A stretch of 17,364 nt of DNA from Opitutaceae bacterium (GTDB taxonomy: Bacteria > Verrucomicrobiota > Verrucomicrobiia > Opitutales > Opitutaceae), in contig JADJZJ010000054.1 in NCBI GenBank assembly GCA_016715765.1, forward strand, positions 1 through 17,364. Direction: 5' to 3'. Below, piece after piece: positions 7,014-13,266 of this stretch. The notes under the pieces were generated by a model, which was given only the letters and a program-made list of their open reading frames with translations, ran no database searches and was not told where the DNA came from. The position numbers and the translations under genes were made by a program. Position 1 is the stretch's first letter; every line of letters begins with the position of its first letter.

Positions 7014-8201
7014 ATGCCCGATCTGGATGACGCCTCTGCTGCCGCCGGTACCGTGGCCGCGCCTGGCGGCGTGGGCCTGGTGGCGCCGCGTGATTTCGTC
7101 CACGCCCGGCCCTTCACTTTCCAGAGCGGACAGTCGCTGCCGGGCTTCACCATTCGCTACGAGACGTACGGCCAGCTCAATCCCGCGCGCGACAACGCCA
7201 TCCTCATCTGCCACGCCCTGAGCGGCGACCATCACTGCGCCGGCCGCCACTCCCCCGACGACCGCAAGCCCGGCTGGTGGGACAACCTCATCGGTCCCGG
7301 CCGCGCCGTGGATACGAACCGGTTCTGCGTCATTTCCTCCAACTGCCTCGGCGGCTGCGTCGGCTCCACCGGTCCCTCGTCCCTCGATCCCGCCACCGGC
7401 CGGCCCTACGGCATCAGCTTTCCCTTCGTCACCATCCGCGACATGGTGCGCGCCCAGAAGCTGCTGCTCGACCACCTCGGCGTCTCCGCCCTCCATGCCG
7501 TCATCGGCGGTTCGATGGGCGGCATGCAGGTGCTGCAGTGGGGCATCGAGTACCCCGGCTTTGTCCGCCGCCTCCTCGCCATGGCCACGACCTCCCGCGA
7601 GGGCGCCCAGGCCATCGCCTTCAACGAGGTCGGCCGCCAGGCCATCATGCAGGATCCGGCCTGGAACCAGGGCGAATACCCGAAGGACGGCGGCCCCCGC
7701 ACCGGCCTCGCCATCGCCCGCATGATGGCGCACATCACGTACGTCTCGGACGCCTCCATGGACCGCAAGTTCGGCCGCCGGAAAAAAGCCGAGGCCAACG
7801 GCGACGCCTACACCTTTGACATCCAGTTCGAGGTCGAGAGCTACCTGCGGCATCAGGGCCAGAGCTTCATCAACCGGTTCGACGCTAACTCCTACCTCTA
7901 CATCACCCGCGCCCTCGACCAGTTCGACCTCGCGCAGGCCTACGGTTCGCTGGAGGCCGCGTTCGCCCCGGTGCAGGCCGAGACCCTCGTGGTCGGCTTC
8001 ACCAGCGACTGGCTCTTCCCGCCCGAGCAGAACCGCACCATCGCCCTCGCCCTGCTCCGCTGCGGCAAGCGCGCCACCTACGCCGAACTCGAGACCGACC
8101 TCGGCCACGACTCCTTCCTCCTCGAATCCGAGGACCTCTACGCCATCGTCCGCGGCTTCCTCGAACGCGAGGCCACCGTCGAGGTGGATTTCAATATCTA
8201 G
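7014..8201 (+). CDS. metX: Homoserine O-acyltransferase (MetX family)
   Basis: This alpha/beta-hydrolase-fold enzyme transfers an acyl group from CoA to L-homoserine, the first committed step of methionine synthesis. The 395 residues show the catalytic Ser in GGSMGG (Ser167), Asp in TSDWLFPP (Asp332) and His in LGHDSFLLE (His365), plus the family blocks CHALSGDHHCAG and SNCLGGCVGSTGPSS. Whether the donor is acetyl-CoA or succinyl-CoA cannot be decided by eye; both activities occur in MetX proteins. The ATG at 7014 leaves about 25 non-conserved residues before the first family block. metW follows after 104 bases, a pairing seen in many bacteria. The leader lacks a Shine-Dalgarno. Confidence 0.95.
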   Translation: MPDLDDASAAAGTVAAPGGVGLVAPRDFVHARPFTFQSGQSLPGFTIRYETYGQLNPARDNAILICHALSGDHHCAGRHSPDDRKPGWWDNLIGPGRAVDTNRFCVISSNCLGGCVGSTGPSSLDPATGRPYGISFPFVTIRDMVRAQKLLLDHLGVSALHAVIGGSMGGMQVLQWGIEYPGFVRRLLAMATTSREGAQAIAFNEVGRQAIMQDPAWNQGEYPKDGGPRTGLAIARMMAHITYVSDASMDRKFGRRKKAEANGDAYTFDIQFEVESYLRHQGQSFINRFDANSYLYITRALDQFDLAQAYGSLEAAFAPVQAETLVVGFTSDWLFPPEQNRTIALALLRCGKRATYAELETDLGHDSFLLESEDLYAIVRGFLEREATVEVDFNI

Positions 8202-8216
8202 AAAGCCTGAACGATG

Positions 8217-8284
8217 AATGTGGAAATCAGGAACCCAGGAAACCGATCCGGAATAGCTTTTCCGGCTTTCCTGATTTCCACATT
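8217..8284. repeat. Perfect 17-bp inverted repeat between metX and metW
   Basis: The arms AATGTGGAAATCAGGAA (8217-8233) and TTCCTGATTTCCACATT (8268-8284) are exact reverse complements. The 34-base centre contains a second partial pairing (GGAAACCGATCCGGAA region against TTCCGGCTTTCC). It starts 15 bases after the metX stop and ends 21 bases before metW. A strong hairpin in the metX-metW message is expected; it may attenuate, protect or terminate. Confidence 0.85.
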
Positions 8285-8305
8285 TCCCATCTCCGACCAT
8301 TCCCC

Positions 8306-8911
8306 ATGACGCGCCTCGTCGAAAAACGCACGGTGGACATGCAGATCATCGGTGACTGGGTGGAGCCCCACACCCGGGTGCTCGACCTCGGCTGCGGCCG
8401 CGGCGCCCTGCTCGGCTACCTCATGCAGAGCAAGCAGGTCACCGCCGTGGGCGTGGACCTGGACTTCCACCGCATCTCCGCCTGCGTGCAGCGCGGCGTC
8501 ACGGCCTACCAGGGCGACATGCTTTCCTTCATGCACGAGTTTCCGGACCGGTTCTTCGACCGGGTGATCTGCTCGCGCACCGTGCAGGAACTCGACCGGC
8601 CCACGGACGTCATCCTCGAGGCCCTGCGGGTCGGCCGCACCGTGACCGTCGGCTTCGTCAACCACGGCTACTGGAAAAACCGGGTCGACGCCCTCGTGCG
8701 CGGCCGGAAGGTCCGCAACGAGGTTTACACCACCGAATGGTTCGAGAGCCGCCCGGCGAATCCGCTCACCATCGCCGATTTCGAGCATTTCTGCGTCACC
8801 AAGCGGATCCGCATCGCCCGCCGCGCCCACCTCGCCGGCAACTGGCGCAGCCCCCGCCACATCCTGCCCAACCTCCTCGCCGGCTACGCGCTGTACGACC
8901 TCACGCGCTGA
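8306..8911 (+). CDS. metW: Methionine biosynthesis protein MetW
   Basis: This 201-residue protein has a Rossmann methyltransferase-like fold. The cofactor-binding motif is RVLDLGCGRGALL (24-36), followed by VGVDLDFHRI and the MetW-type segment FDRVICSRTVQEL. The sequence HILPNLLAGYALYDL near the end also fits the family. MetW partners MetX and has been proposed to be needed for homoserine acylation in MetX/MetW species; it is not itself a proven methyltransferase. Placement directly after metX supports the assignment. The start context CCATTCCCCATG is shared with yebC and has no Shine-Dalgarno. Confidence 0.94.
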   Translation: MTRLVEKRTVDMQIIGDWVEPHTRVLDLGCGRGALLGYLMQSKQVTAVGVDLDFHRISACVQRGVTAYQGDMLSFMHEFPDRFFDRVICSRTVQELDRPTDVILEALRVGRTVTVGFVNHGYWKNRVDALVRGRKVRNEVYTTEWFESRPANPLTIADFEHFCVTKRIRIARRAHLAGNWRSPRHILPNLLAGYALYDLTR

Positions 8912-8974
8912 GGCGTCTTTTCAAATCCGCCCATCCGTAGCCACGAGCGTGAGCGAGTGGATCGAACCGGTTTA

Positions 8975-9223
8975 ACCGCAAAGAACGCAGAGATCGCAAG
9001 GGACCAGTCAGAAATACCCCATCCCGGTTCTCTCCGCGCTGTGCACTGGAGTTTATGCAGCATTCCCACGAGCAGGATCATGCGGAGAGGACGCTAATCT
9101 TCGCTAATCATCGCTCATCCAAGTCTGTTAGGCATCAGCGTCGATTAGCGCAGATTAGCGTTCTTTTCGGGGGTTTATTTGGTTGCGGCTCCGTTTCTCT
9201 GCGCTCTTTGCGTTCTTTGCGGT
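8975..9223. repeat. Outer inverted repeat with tandem 9-bp arms
   Basis: The left arm (8975-9003) reads AC, then CGCAAAGAA, CGCAGAGAT and CGCAAGGGA. The right arm (9195-9223), in reverse complement, reads AC, then CGCAAAGAA, CGCAAAGAG and CGCAGAGAA. The two arms thus match as three 9-bp units each, purine-rich on the plus strand at the left. They enclose about 190 bp holding two further inverted repeats. Confidence 0.85.
9092..9160. repeat. Inner hairpin with tandem 10-bp arms
   Basis: The left arm is CGCTAATCTT, CGCTAATCAT, CGCTCATCCA (9092-9121). The right arm is GGCATCAGCG, TCGATTAGCG, CAGATTAGCG (9131-9160). The 9-base loop is AGTCTGTTA. 24 of 30 positions pair, best at the base of the stem and weaker near the loop. 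It is nested inside the period-9 inverted repeat. Confidence 0.85.
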
Positions 9224-9312
9224 GAAATCCGACTCCCCAACCTGCATTTTAGGCCGTTTGGCCTGCGCCCCAGCGGTTGCCACCGGCTCCCTTAACCGCC
9301 AATAAGCGGACC

Positions 9313-10857
9313 ATGCTTTCACCGACCGCGACGCTCGAGCAGCACTTCGCCCCCTTCCGCGCCAACATCATCGGCATCAACCAGGACTTTGAGTCGCCCT
9401 GCGGCCGCCAGCGCATCCTCTACGCCGACTGGACCGCCAGCGGACGCATGTTCGGTCCGATCGAGCGGATGATGAGCAGCGAGATCGCCCCCTTCCTCGG
9501 CAACACCCATACGGAAACCTCCGTCACCGGCACCACGATGACCCGCGCCTACCACGAGGCGCTGCACATCATCAAACACCACGTCAACGCCTCCGCCGAC
9601 GATGCCATCATCTGCTACGGCTCCGGCATGACCGCCGTCGCCAACAAGTTCCAGCGCATCCTCGGCCTGCGCCTCCACGAGAAATTCCGCGACCAGGTCA
9701 AAATCCCCGCCGCCGCGCGCCCCGTGGTCTTCGTCACCCACATGGAGCACCACTCGAACCAGACCTCCTGGCTCGAGACCATCGCCGAGGTCCGCGTCAT
9801 CAACGCCACCGCCGACGGCCTCGTGGACCTCGCCCACCTCGACGCGCTGCTCGAGGAATACCGCGACCGCCCGGTGAAGATCGCCGCCGTCACCAGCTGT
9901 TCCAACGTCACCGGCATCATCACCCCCTATCACGCCATCGCCGCCCGCCTGCACCGCGCCGGCGGCCTGTGCTTCGTGGATTTCGCCGCCAGCGCCCCCT
10001 ACATCGCCATCGACATGCACCCGGCGGACGATCCCGACGGCCGGCTCGATGCCATCTACTTCTCCCCGCACAAGTTCCTCGGCGGCCCGGGCACCAGCGG
10101 CGTCCTCATCTTCCACAAGAAACTCTACACCAACCGCGTCCCCGACAATCCCGGCGGCGGCACCGTCGACTGGACCAATCCCTGGGGCGAGCACAAGTAC
10201 TTCGACGACATCGAGGCCCGCGAGGATGGCGGCACCCCCGGCTTCACGCAGGCCATCCGCATCGCCCTCTGCATCCGCCTGAAGGAGGCCATGGGCGTGG
10301 AAAACATCCGCCGCCGCGAACATGAACTCATCGATCTCGTCTGGGATCGCCTGCAGTCCATCCCCGGTCTGCACGTCCTCGCCGACCGGCACCGCGACCG
10401 GCTCGGCATCATCTCCTTCTACATCGACGGCCTGCACTACAACCTCGCCGTCCGCCTGCTGAACGACCGCTACGGCATCCAGACCCGCGGCGGCTGCTCC
10501 TGCGCCGGCACCTACGGCCATTATCTCCTGCACGTCTCCCGCGAGCATTCGCGCTCCATCACGGAACGCATCAACCACGGCGACAAATCCGACAAGCCCG
10601 GCTGGATCCGGCTCTCGCTGCATCCCACCACGACCGATGCCGAGGCCGTTCAACTCGTGGAGGCCATCGCCGCGCTCGCCGCGCACCACCGTGAATGGGC
10701 CGCGGACTACAGCTACGATCCGCACACCAACGAATTCACCCATCACCGGGACACCGGCGCCATCGGCCGCCGCGTCTCGCACTGGTTCGACCAATTCACC
10801 TCCGCCGGCGTGGTCGCCCCCGAATGGGAGCACATCGGCCTGGGCTACGAGATCTGA
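9313..10857 (+). CDS. Class V aminotransferase, cysteine desulfurase-like
   Basis: A 514-residue PLP enzyme of fold type I, related to SufS/IscS. Visible features are the SufS-like MEHHSN (residues 144-149) with the cofactor-stacking His, Asp223 in FVDFAASAP, the Schiff-base Lys254 in YFSPHKFLGG, and a C-terminal loop RGGCSCAGTYGHYLL with Cys395 and Cys397 where desulfurases carry their catalytic Cys. At 514 residues it is about 100 longer than SufS, with a poorly conserved C-terminal tail. The natural substrate is not known; cysteine desulfuration is plausible from the Cys loop but unproven. The ATG at 9313 is preferred over the in-frame TTG at 9277, whose extra residues look non-coding. It converges with arsR. 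Confidence 0.85.
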   Translation: MLSPTATLEQHFAPFRANIIGINQDFESPCGRQRILYADWTASGRMFGPIERMMSSEIAPFLGNTHTETSVTGTTMTRAYHEALHIIKHHVNASADDAIICYGSGMTAVANKFQRILGLRLHEKFRDQVKIPAAARPVVFVTHMEHHSNQTSWLETIAEVRVINATADGLVDLAHLDALLEEYRDRPVKIAAVTSCSNVTGIITPYHAIAARLHRAGGLCFVDFAASAPYIAIDMHPADDPDGRLDAIYFSPHKFLGGPGTSGVLIFHKKLYTNRVPDNPGGGTVDWTNPWGEHKYFDDIEAREDGGTPGFTQAIRIALCIRLKEAMGVENIRRREHELIDLVWDRLQSIPGLHVLADRHRDRLGIISFYIDGLHYNLAVRLLNDRYGIQTRGGCSCAGTYGHYLLHVSREHSRSITERINHGDKSDKPGWIRLSLHPTTTDAEAVQLVEAIAALAAHHREWAADYSYDPHTNEFTHHRDTGAIGRRVSHWFDQFTSAGVVAPEWEHIGLGYEI

Positions 10858-10900
10858 AGTACATCACTATCCTGTAGGGCGGGGTCTCCGAACCCCGCCT

Positions 10901-10926
10901 GGGAGCGCGACCGCCCTCGGTCGCAA
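10901..10926 (+). repeat. 26-bp dispersed repeat, copy 3
   Basis: Identical to 1693-1718 and directly abutting the 28-bp repeat at 10873-10900, so the two repeat families are fused here without a spacer. Confidence 0.85.
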
Positions 10927-10947
10927 TCGTGCGCCATCTTTCCAGCC

Positions 10948-10977
10948 GAGAAAGAGAAAGATAAAGAACGAGAAAGA
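10948..10977 (+). repeat. Purine-rich hexamer tandem, unpaired
   Basis: Five hexamers (GAGAAA, GAGAAA, GATAAA, GAACGA, GAAAGA) resemble the CGAGAA array at 1741-1764 and follow the 26-bp repeat as at that locus. Here no reverse-complement arm is present; the 28-bp inverted copy closes the block instead. Confidence 0.7.
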
Positions 10978-11055
10978 TTGGATTCTAGTGTCGGGGAAAA
11001 AGGCGGGGTTCGGAGACCCCGCCCTACAAATCAACCCGCCCCGGCAAGACCCGCC

Positions 11056-11394
11056 CTACCTCCCCGCCGTGAACGCGCCGGCCTGCTTGGCCAGCTGCTT
11101 CTCGATCGCGCCGCACACGACTTCGCAGAGCCGCGGGATCGTCGGGTCCGCGATCTTGTAATAGACCTGCAGCCCCTCCTTGCGCCGGGCCAGGATGTGC
11201 GCCGCCGTCAGCGTCTGCAGGTGCCGCGACACGTTGGCCTGGGTGCCTTCCGTCAGCGTCACCAGCTCGCTCACGTTCTTTTCGCCGTCGAACAATGCCT
11301 GGATGAGCCGCAGCCGCATCGGCTCGGCCAGCACGGAGAAACGCTGCGCCACCAGGAGCAGCGCTTCCTCGCTCAACGCACGGTGTTTGGTCAT
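11056..11394 (-). CDS. ArsR/SmtB-family transcriptional repressor
   Basis: This 112-residue winged-helix regulator shows the ArsR core VAQRFSVLAEPMRLRLIQAL, the recognition helix in TQANVSRHLQTLTAAHIL and the wing RRKEGLQVYYKIAD. The last helix carries a C-x-x-x-C pair (CEVVC; Cys90 and Cys94 from this start), which could sense a metal or oxidised/persulfide species. The family's arsenic-type CVC motif in the DNA-binding helix is absent. The ATG at 11394 has the pyrimidine-rich leader seen at other starts here. The ATG at 11421 adds nine residues including another Cys and would give an almost leaderless message. It is divergent from the efflux operon, with a 22-bp near-palindrome between, so it probably represses both. 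Confidence 0.9.
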   Translation of the reverse strand: MTKHRALSEEALLLVAQRFSVLAEPMRLRLIQALFDGEKNVSELVTLTEGTQANVSRHLQTLTAAHILARRKEGLQVYYKIADPTIPRLCEVVCGAIEKQLAKQAGAFTAGR

Positions 11395-11414
11395 GCGTCG
11401 GAGAAAACAGGGGC

Positions 11415-11444
11415 TTGACATGATGGCAAGTATATGCGTATATG
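11415..11444 (+). promoter_or_regulatory. Promoter of the DUF2892-RND operon
   Basis: TTGACA (11415-11420) and TATATG (11439-11444) with an 18-base spacer. Transcription would start near 11451, giving a leader of about 25 bases to the ATG at 11476. The operator palindrome covers the -10. Confidence 0.65.
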
Positions 11445-11459
11445 CTCATATAAAGTCAA
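11429..11459 (-). promoter_or_regulatory. Promoter of arsR
   Basis: On the minus strand, TTGACT (11454-11459) and TATACT (11429-11434) with a 19-base spacer. The expected start, near 11421-11423, coincides with the upstream ATG and lies about 27 bases before the ATG at 11394. It overlaps the opposite promoter. Confidence 0.55.
11431..11452. promoter_or_regulatory. Putative ArsR operator
   Basis: A 22-bp near-palindrome with outer arms TATATG and CATATA is symmetric at 18 of 22 positions. It is strikingly AT-rich in this genome. It covers the -10 elements of both divergent promoters, so one bound dimer could block both. AT-rich dyads are typical ArsR-family operators. Confidence 0.7.
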
Positions 11460-11475
11460 ATCCTATTTCTCCCCC

Positions 11476-11694
11476 ATGAAAATCGACAGCCTCATCCGCA
11501 TCCTCGCCGGCACCATGATCCTGCTCAGCGTGGCCCTGGTCCACTTCCACAGCCCGTGGTGGCTCCTGCTGACCTGCTTCGTCGGCCTGAACCTCATCCA
11601 GTCGGCCTTCACCGGCTTCTGCCCGCCCTCGATCATCCTGCGGAAGCTCGGCTGGCTGGGCGACGACGGCATCATCCATTGGGGCGGCCGCTAG
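11476..11694 (+). CDS. DUF2892 (YgaP-like) membrane protein
   Basis: This 72-residue protein begins MKIDSLIRILAGTMILLSVAL, has two membrane spans (about 7-23 and 28-46), then the family motif FTGFCPPSIILRKLG with Cys49. It matches the transmembrane module found alone or fused to rhodanese in YgaP. Its function is unknown; rhodanese association suggests a link to sulfane sulfur. The start at 11476 is chosen because the upstream in-frame ATG (11434) lies before the predicted transcription start. It is the first gene of the operon controlled by arsR; the next gene starts 36 bases on. Confidence 0.88.
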   Translation: MKIDSLIRILAGTMILLSVALVHFHSPWWLLLTCFVGLNLIQSAFTGFCPPSIILRKLGWLGDDGIIHWGGR

Positions 11695-11730
11695 GCCAAT
11701 GCGGGTTTGCTTAACCGGGCTGACATAACT

Positions 11731-11913
11731 ATGAACCACCCTGCTTTGCGTTTCGCCCTCATCGTGCTCGGCGGCGCCGTCTTCGGCGCCCTGCTTGGCT
11801 ACTTCGGCCAGTGCACCTCCGGGACCTGCCCCCTGACCTCCACCTGGTGGCGGGGCGCCCTGTACGGCGGCTTCCTCGGGCTCATGCTCGCGCTTTCCGC
11901 CCGCACCAGCTGA
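11731..11913 (+). CDS. DUF6132-type small membrane protein
   Basis: This 60-residue protein has two hydrophobic segments (about 8-25 and 43-56) around the motif GQCTSGTCPLTS, with Cys28 and Cys33. This C-x-x-G-T-C-P-x-T-S loop followed by LYGGFLG is what I recognise as DUF6132. Its function is unknown. The paired cysteines between the spans could bind a metal or relay thiols. The ATG at 11731 gives the usual short N-terminus. The TolC-like gene starts 23 bases after its stop. Confidence 0.78.
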   Translation: MNHPALRFALIVLGGAVFGALLGYFGQCTSGTCPLTSTWWRGALYGGFLGLMLALSARTS

Positions 11914-11936
11914 CCCGTCCCTCCGCCCTTTCCGCC

Positions 11937-13253
11937 ATGTCTTCCGCCCGCTCCCTCCTTTTTGCCGCCAGCCTGTTCGTCCCCGCCGCCCTGCCGGCCG
12001 AAACCTGGACCCTCGACCGCGCCGTCGCCACGGCGCTGGAGCAGAGCCCCGATGCCCGGGTCGCCCGCGCCCGGGCCGATGGCGCCCAGGCCCTCGTCCA
12101 GCAGGCCCAGTCCGCCTGGCTCCCGCAGGTCTTCCTCTCCGGCCGCTACACCGACACCAACAGCCCGATGATGGCGTTCGGTTCCATCCTCAACCAGCGC
12201 GCCTTCAACTTCGGCCTCGATTTCAACCGACCCGGCCGCATCGACAATCTCAACGCCACCGGCACCGTCGCCTACAATCTCTACGCCGGCGGCCGCGCCA
12301 CCGCCGGCCGCACCGCCGCCCGCGCCGGGGCCGAGGCGGCCGATCTCGACCTCCGCACCGCCCACCACCGGCTGGCCGCCGAAGTCGTGCGCGCCGCCCT
12401 GAACATCCGCAAGGCCCGCGAGGCGGTTGCCGCCGTCCAGGGCGGAGTCCAGGCCTACGAGGCCGCCGTCAGCGCCGCCCGCCACCGCTTCGAGGCCGGC
12501 CAGCTGCTCAAGGCCGACCTGCTCAGCCTCGAGGTGCAGCTCGCCCAGACGCGCGAGTCGCTCTCTTCCGCCCGGCACGGCGCCGCCCTCGCCGCCCGGG
12601 CCTTTCAGTTTGTCCTGGGCCTTGAATCGACCGGCGACTCCGTCGAACTGCTCGACGACGATCCCGCCCTCGCCCGCCTGACCCTGCCCGACACCGGTGA
12701 TTTCTCCCAGCGGCCCGAGCTGCTCGGCCTGCAGGCCCGCGTCCGGGCGGCCGAGGCCATGGTCGAGTCCGCCCGCGGCGCCCGCCGGCCGACGGTGAAT
12801 GCCTTTGCCAGCTACCAATATGACCAGGGTTGGAAGACCGACAGCCACGGCGACAGCTGGCTGGCCGGCCTTTCCGTGGACCTCAACATCTTCGACGGCG
12901 GCCAGACCGCCGGTAAAATCCGCCAGAGCAGCGCCGGCCTCGCCGAGGTGAAGGCCATGCTGCACAAGGCCACGCTCGGCATCAGCCTTGAGGTCGAGCA
13001 GGCCCGCCTGGCCCATCTGGACGCCGTCGAGCGCCTCACCGTCTCCGCGCGAACCGTTGAGCAGGCCGAGGAAAGCGCCGCCCTGAGTCGCGCGCGCTTT
13101 GAGAAGGAGGCCCTGCTTACCGCCGACCTCATCGGCGCCGAAAGCCGCCTGCTCGAAGCCCGGCTCCGCCGGACCGTTGCCGCCGCCGATGAACGGCTCG
13201 CCCTCGTCGAGCTCCGCCGCGCCCTCGGTCTCACCCCTTTGCCGCAACCCTGA
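11937..13253 (+). CDS. TolC-family outer membrane efflux protein
   Basis: A 438-residue outer membrane factor with a Sec signal peptide (MSSARSLLFAASLFVPAALPA, cleavage after residue 21). Two TolC-type repeats follow, rich in Ala, Gln and Glu in long helices: TLDRAVATALEQSPDARVARARADG opens the first and RPELLGLQARVRAAEAMVESA the second. A conserved strand motif is YNLYAGGRA (the second repeat has LNIFDGGQTAG). It would form the trimeric outer-membrane channel for the RND pump encoded downstream. The ATG at 11937 is fixed by the signal peptide; the leader CCTTTCCGCCATG is identical to that of the next gene. Confidence 0.93.
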   Translation: MSSARSLLFAASLFVPAALPAETWTLDRAVATALEQSPDARVARARADGAQALVQQAQSAWLPQVFLSGRYTDTNSPMMAFGSILNQRAFNFGLDFNRPGRIDNLNATGTVAYNLYAGGRATAGRTAARAGAEAADLDLRTAHHRLAAEVVRAALNIRKAREAVAAVQGGVQAYEAAVSAARHRFEAGQLLKADLLSLEVQLAQTRESLSSARHGAALAARAFQFVLGLESTGDSVELLDDDPALARLTLPDTGDFSQRPELLGLQARVRAAEAMVESARGARRPTVNAFASYQYDQGWKTDSHGDSWLAGLSVDLNIFDGGQTAGKIRQSSAGLAEVKAMLHKATLGISLEVEQARLAHLDAVERLTVSARTVEQAEESAALSRARFEKEALLTADLIGAESRLLEARLRRTVAAADERLALVELRRALGLTPLPQP

Positions 13254-13266
13254 AATCCTTTCCGCC

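Larger units (their letters stand above)
8912..9312. other. Highly structured intergenic region, no gene seen
   Basis: About 400 bp between metW and the aminotransferase. No convincing protein gene: the only sizeable frame (minus strand, about 8884-9081) has no recognisable motif and mixed composition. The region is AT-richer than its neighbours and consists largely of nested inverted repeats: outer period-9 arms at 8975-9003 and 9195-9223, a pair of 8-base arms at 9030-9037 and 9082-9089, and a period-10 hairpin at 9092-9160. A GAGCG-rich near-tandem lies at 8944-8958. A structured RNA or non-autonomous mobile element are the main alternatives. Confidence 0.7.
10873..11028. repeat. 28-bp perfect inverted repeats between convergent genes
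   Basis: The left copy (10873-10900) begins TGTAGGGCGGGGTCTCC and ends GAACCCCGCCT; the right copy (11001-11028) is its exact reverse complement. Each copy is also a hairpin by itself, with 7-base arms GGCGGGG/CCCCGCC and loop TCTCCGAA. The pair fills the gap between the aminotransferase (plus) and arsR (minus), where a bidirectional terminator would be useful, though no U-tract is present. A degenerate copy of the repeat end (AAGACCCGCCCTAC, 11046-11059) overlaps the arsR stop codon. Confidence 0.85.

Noticed and set aside
8884..9081. Small 65-codon minus-strand frame after metW
   Set aside because: No recognisable domain, overlaps the metW end and repeat DNA, and has no plausible start context.
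8975..9223. CRISPR array
   Set aside because: Units are only 9-10 bp without spacers and occur as facing inverted arrays.
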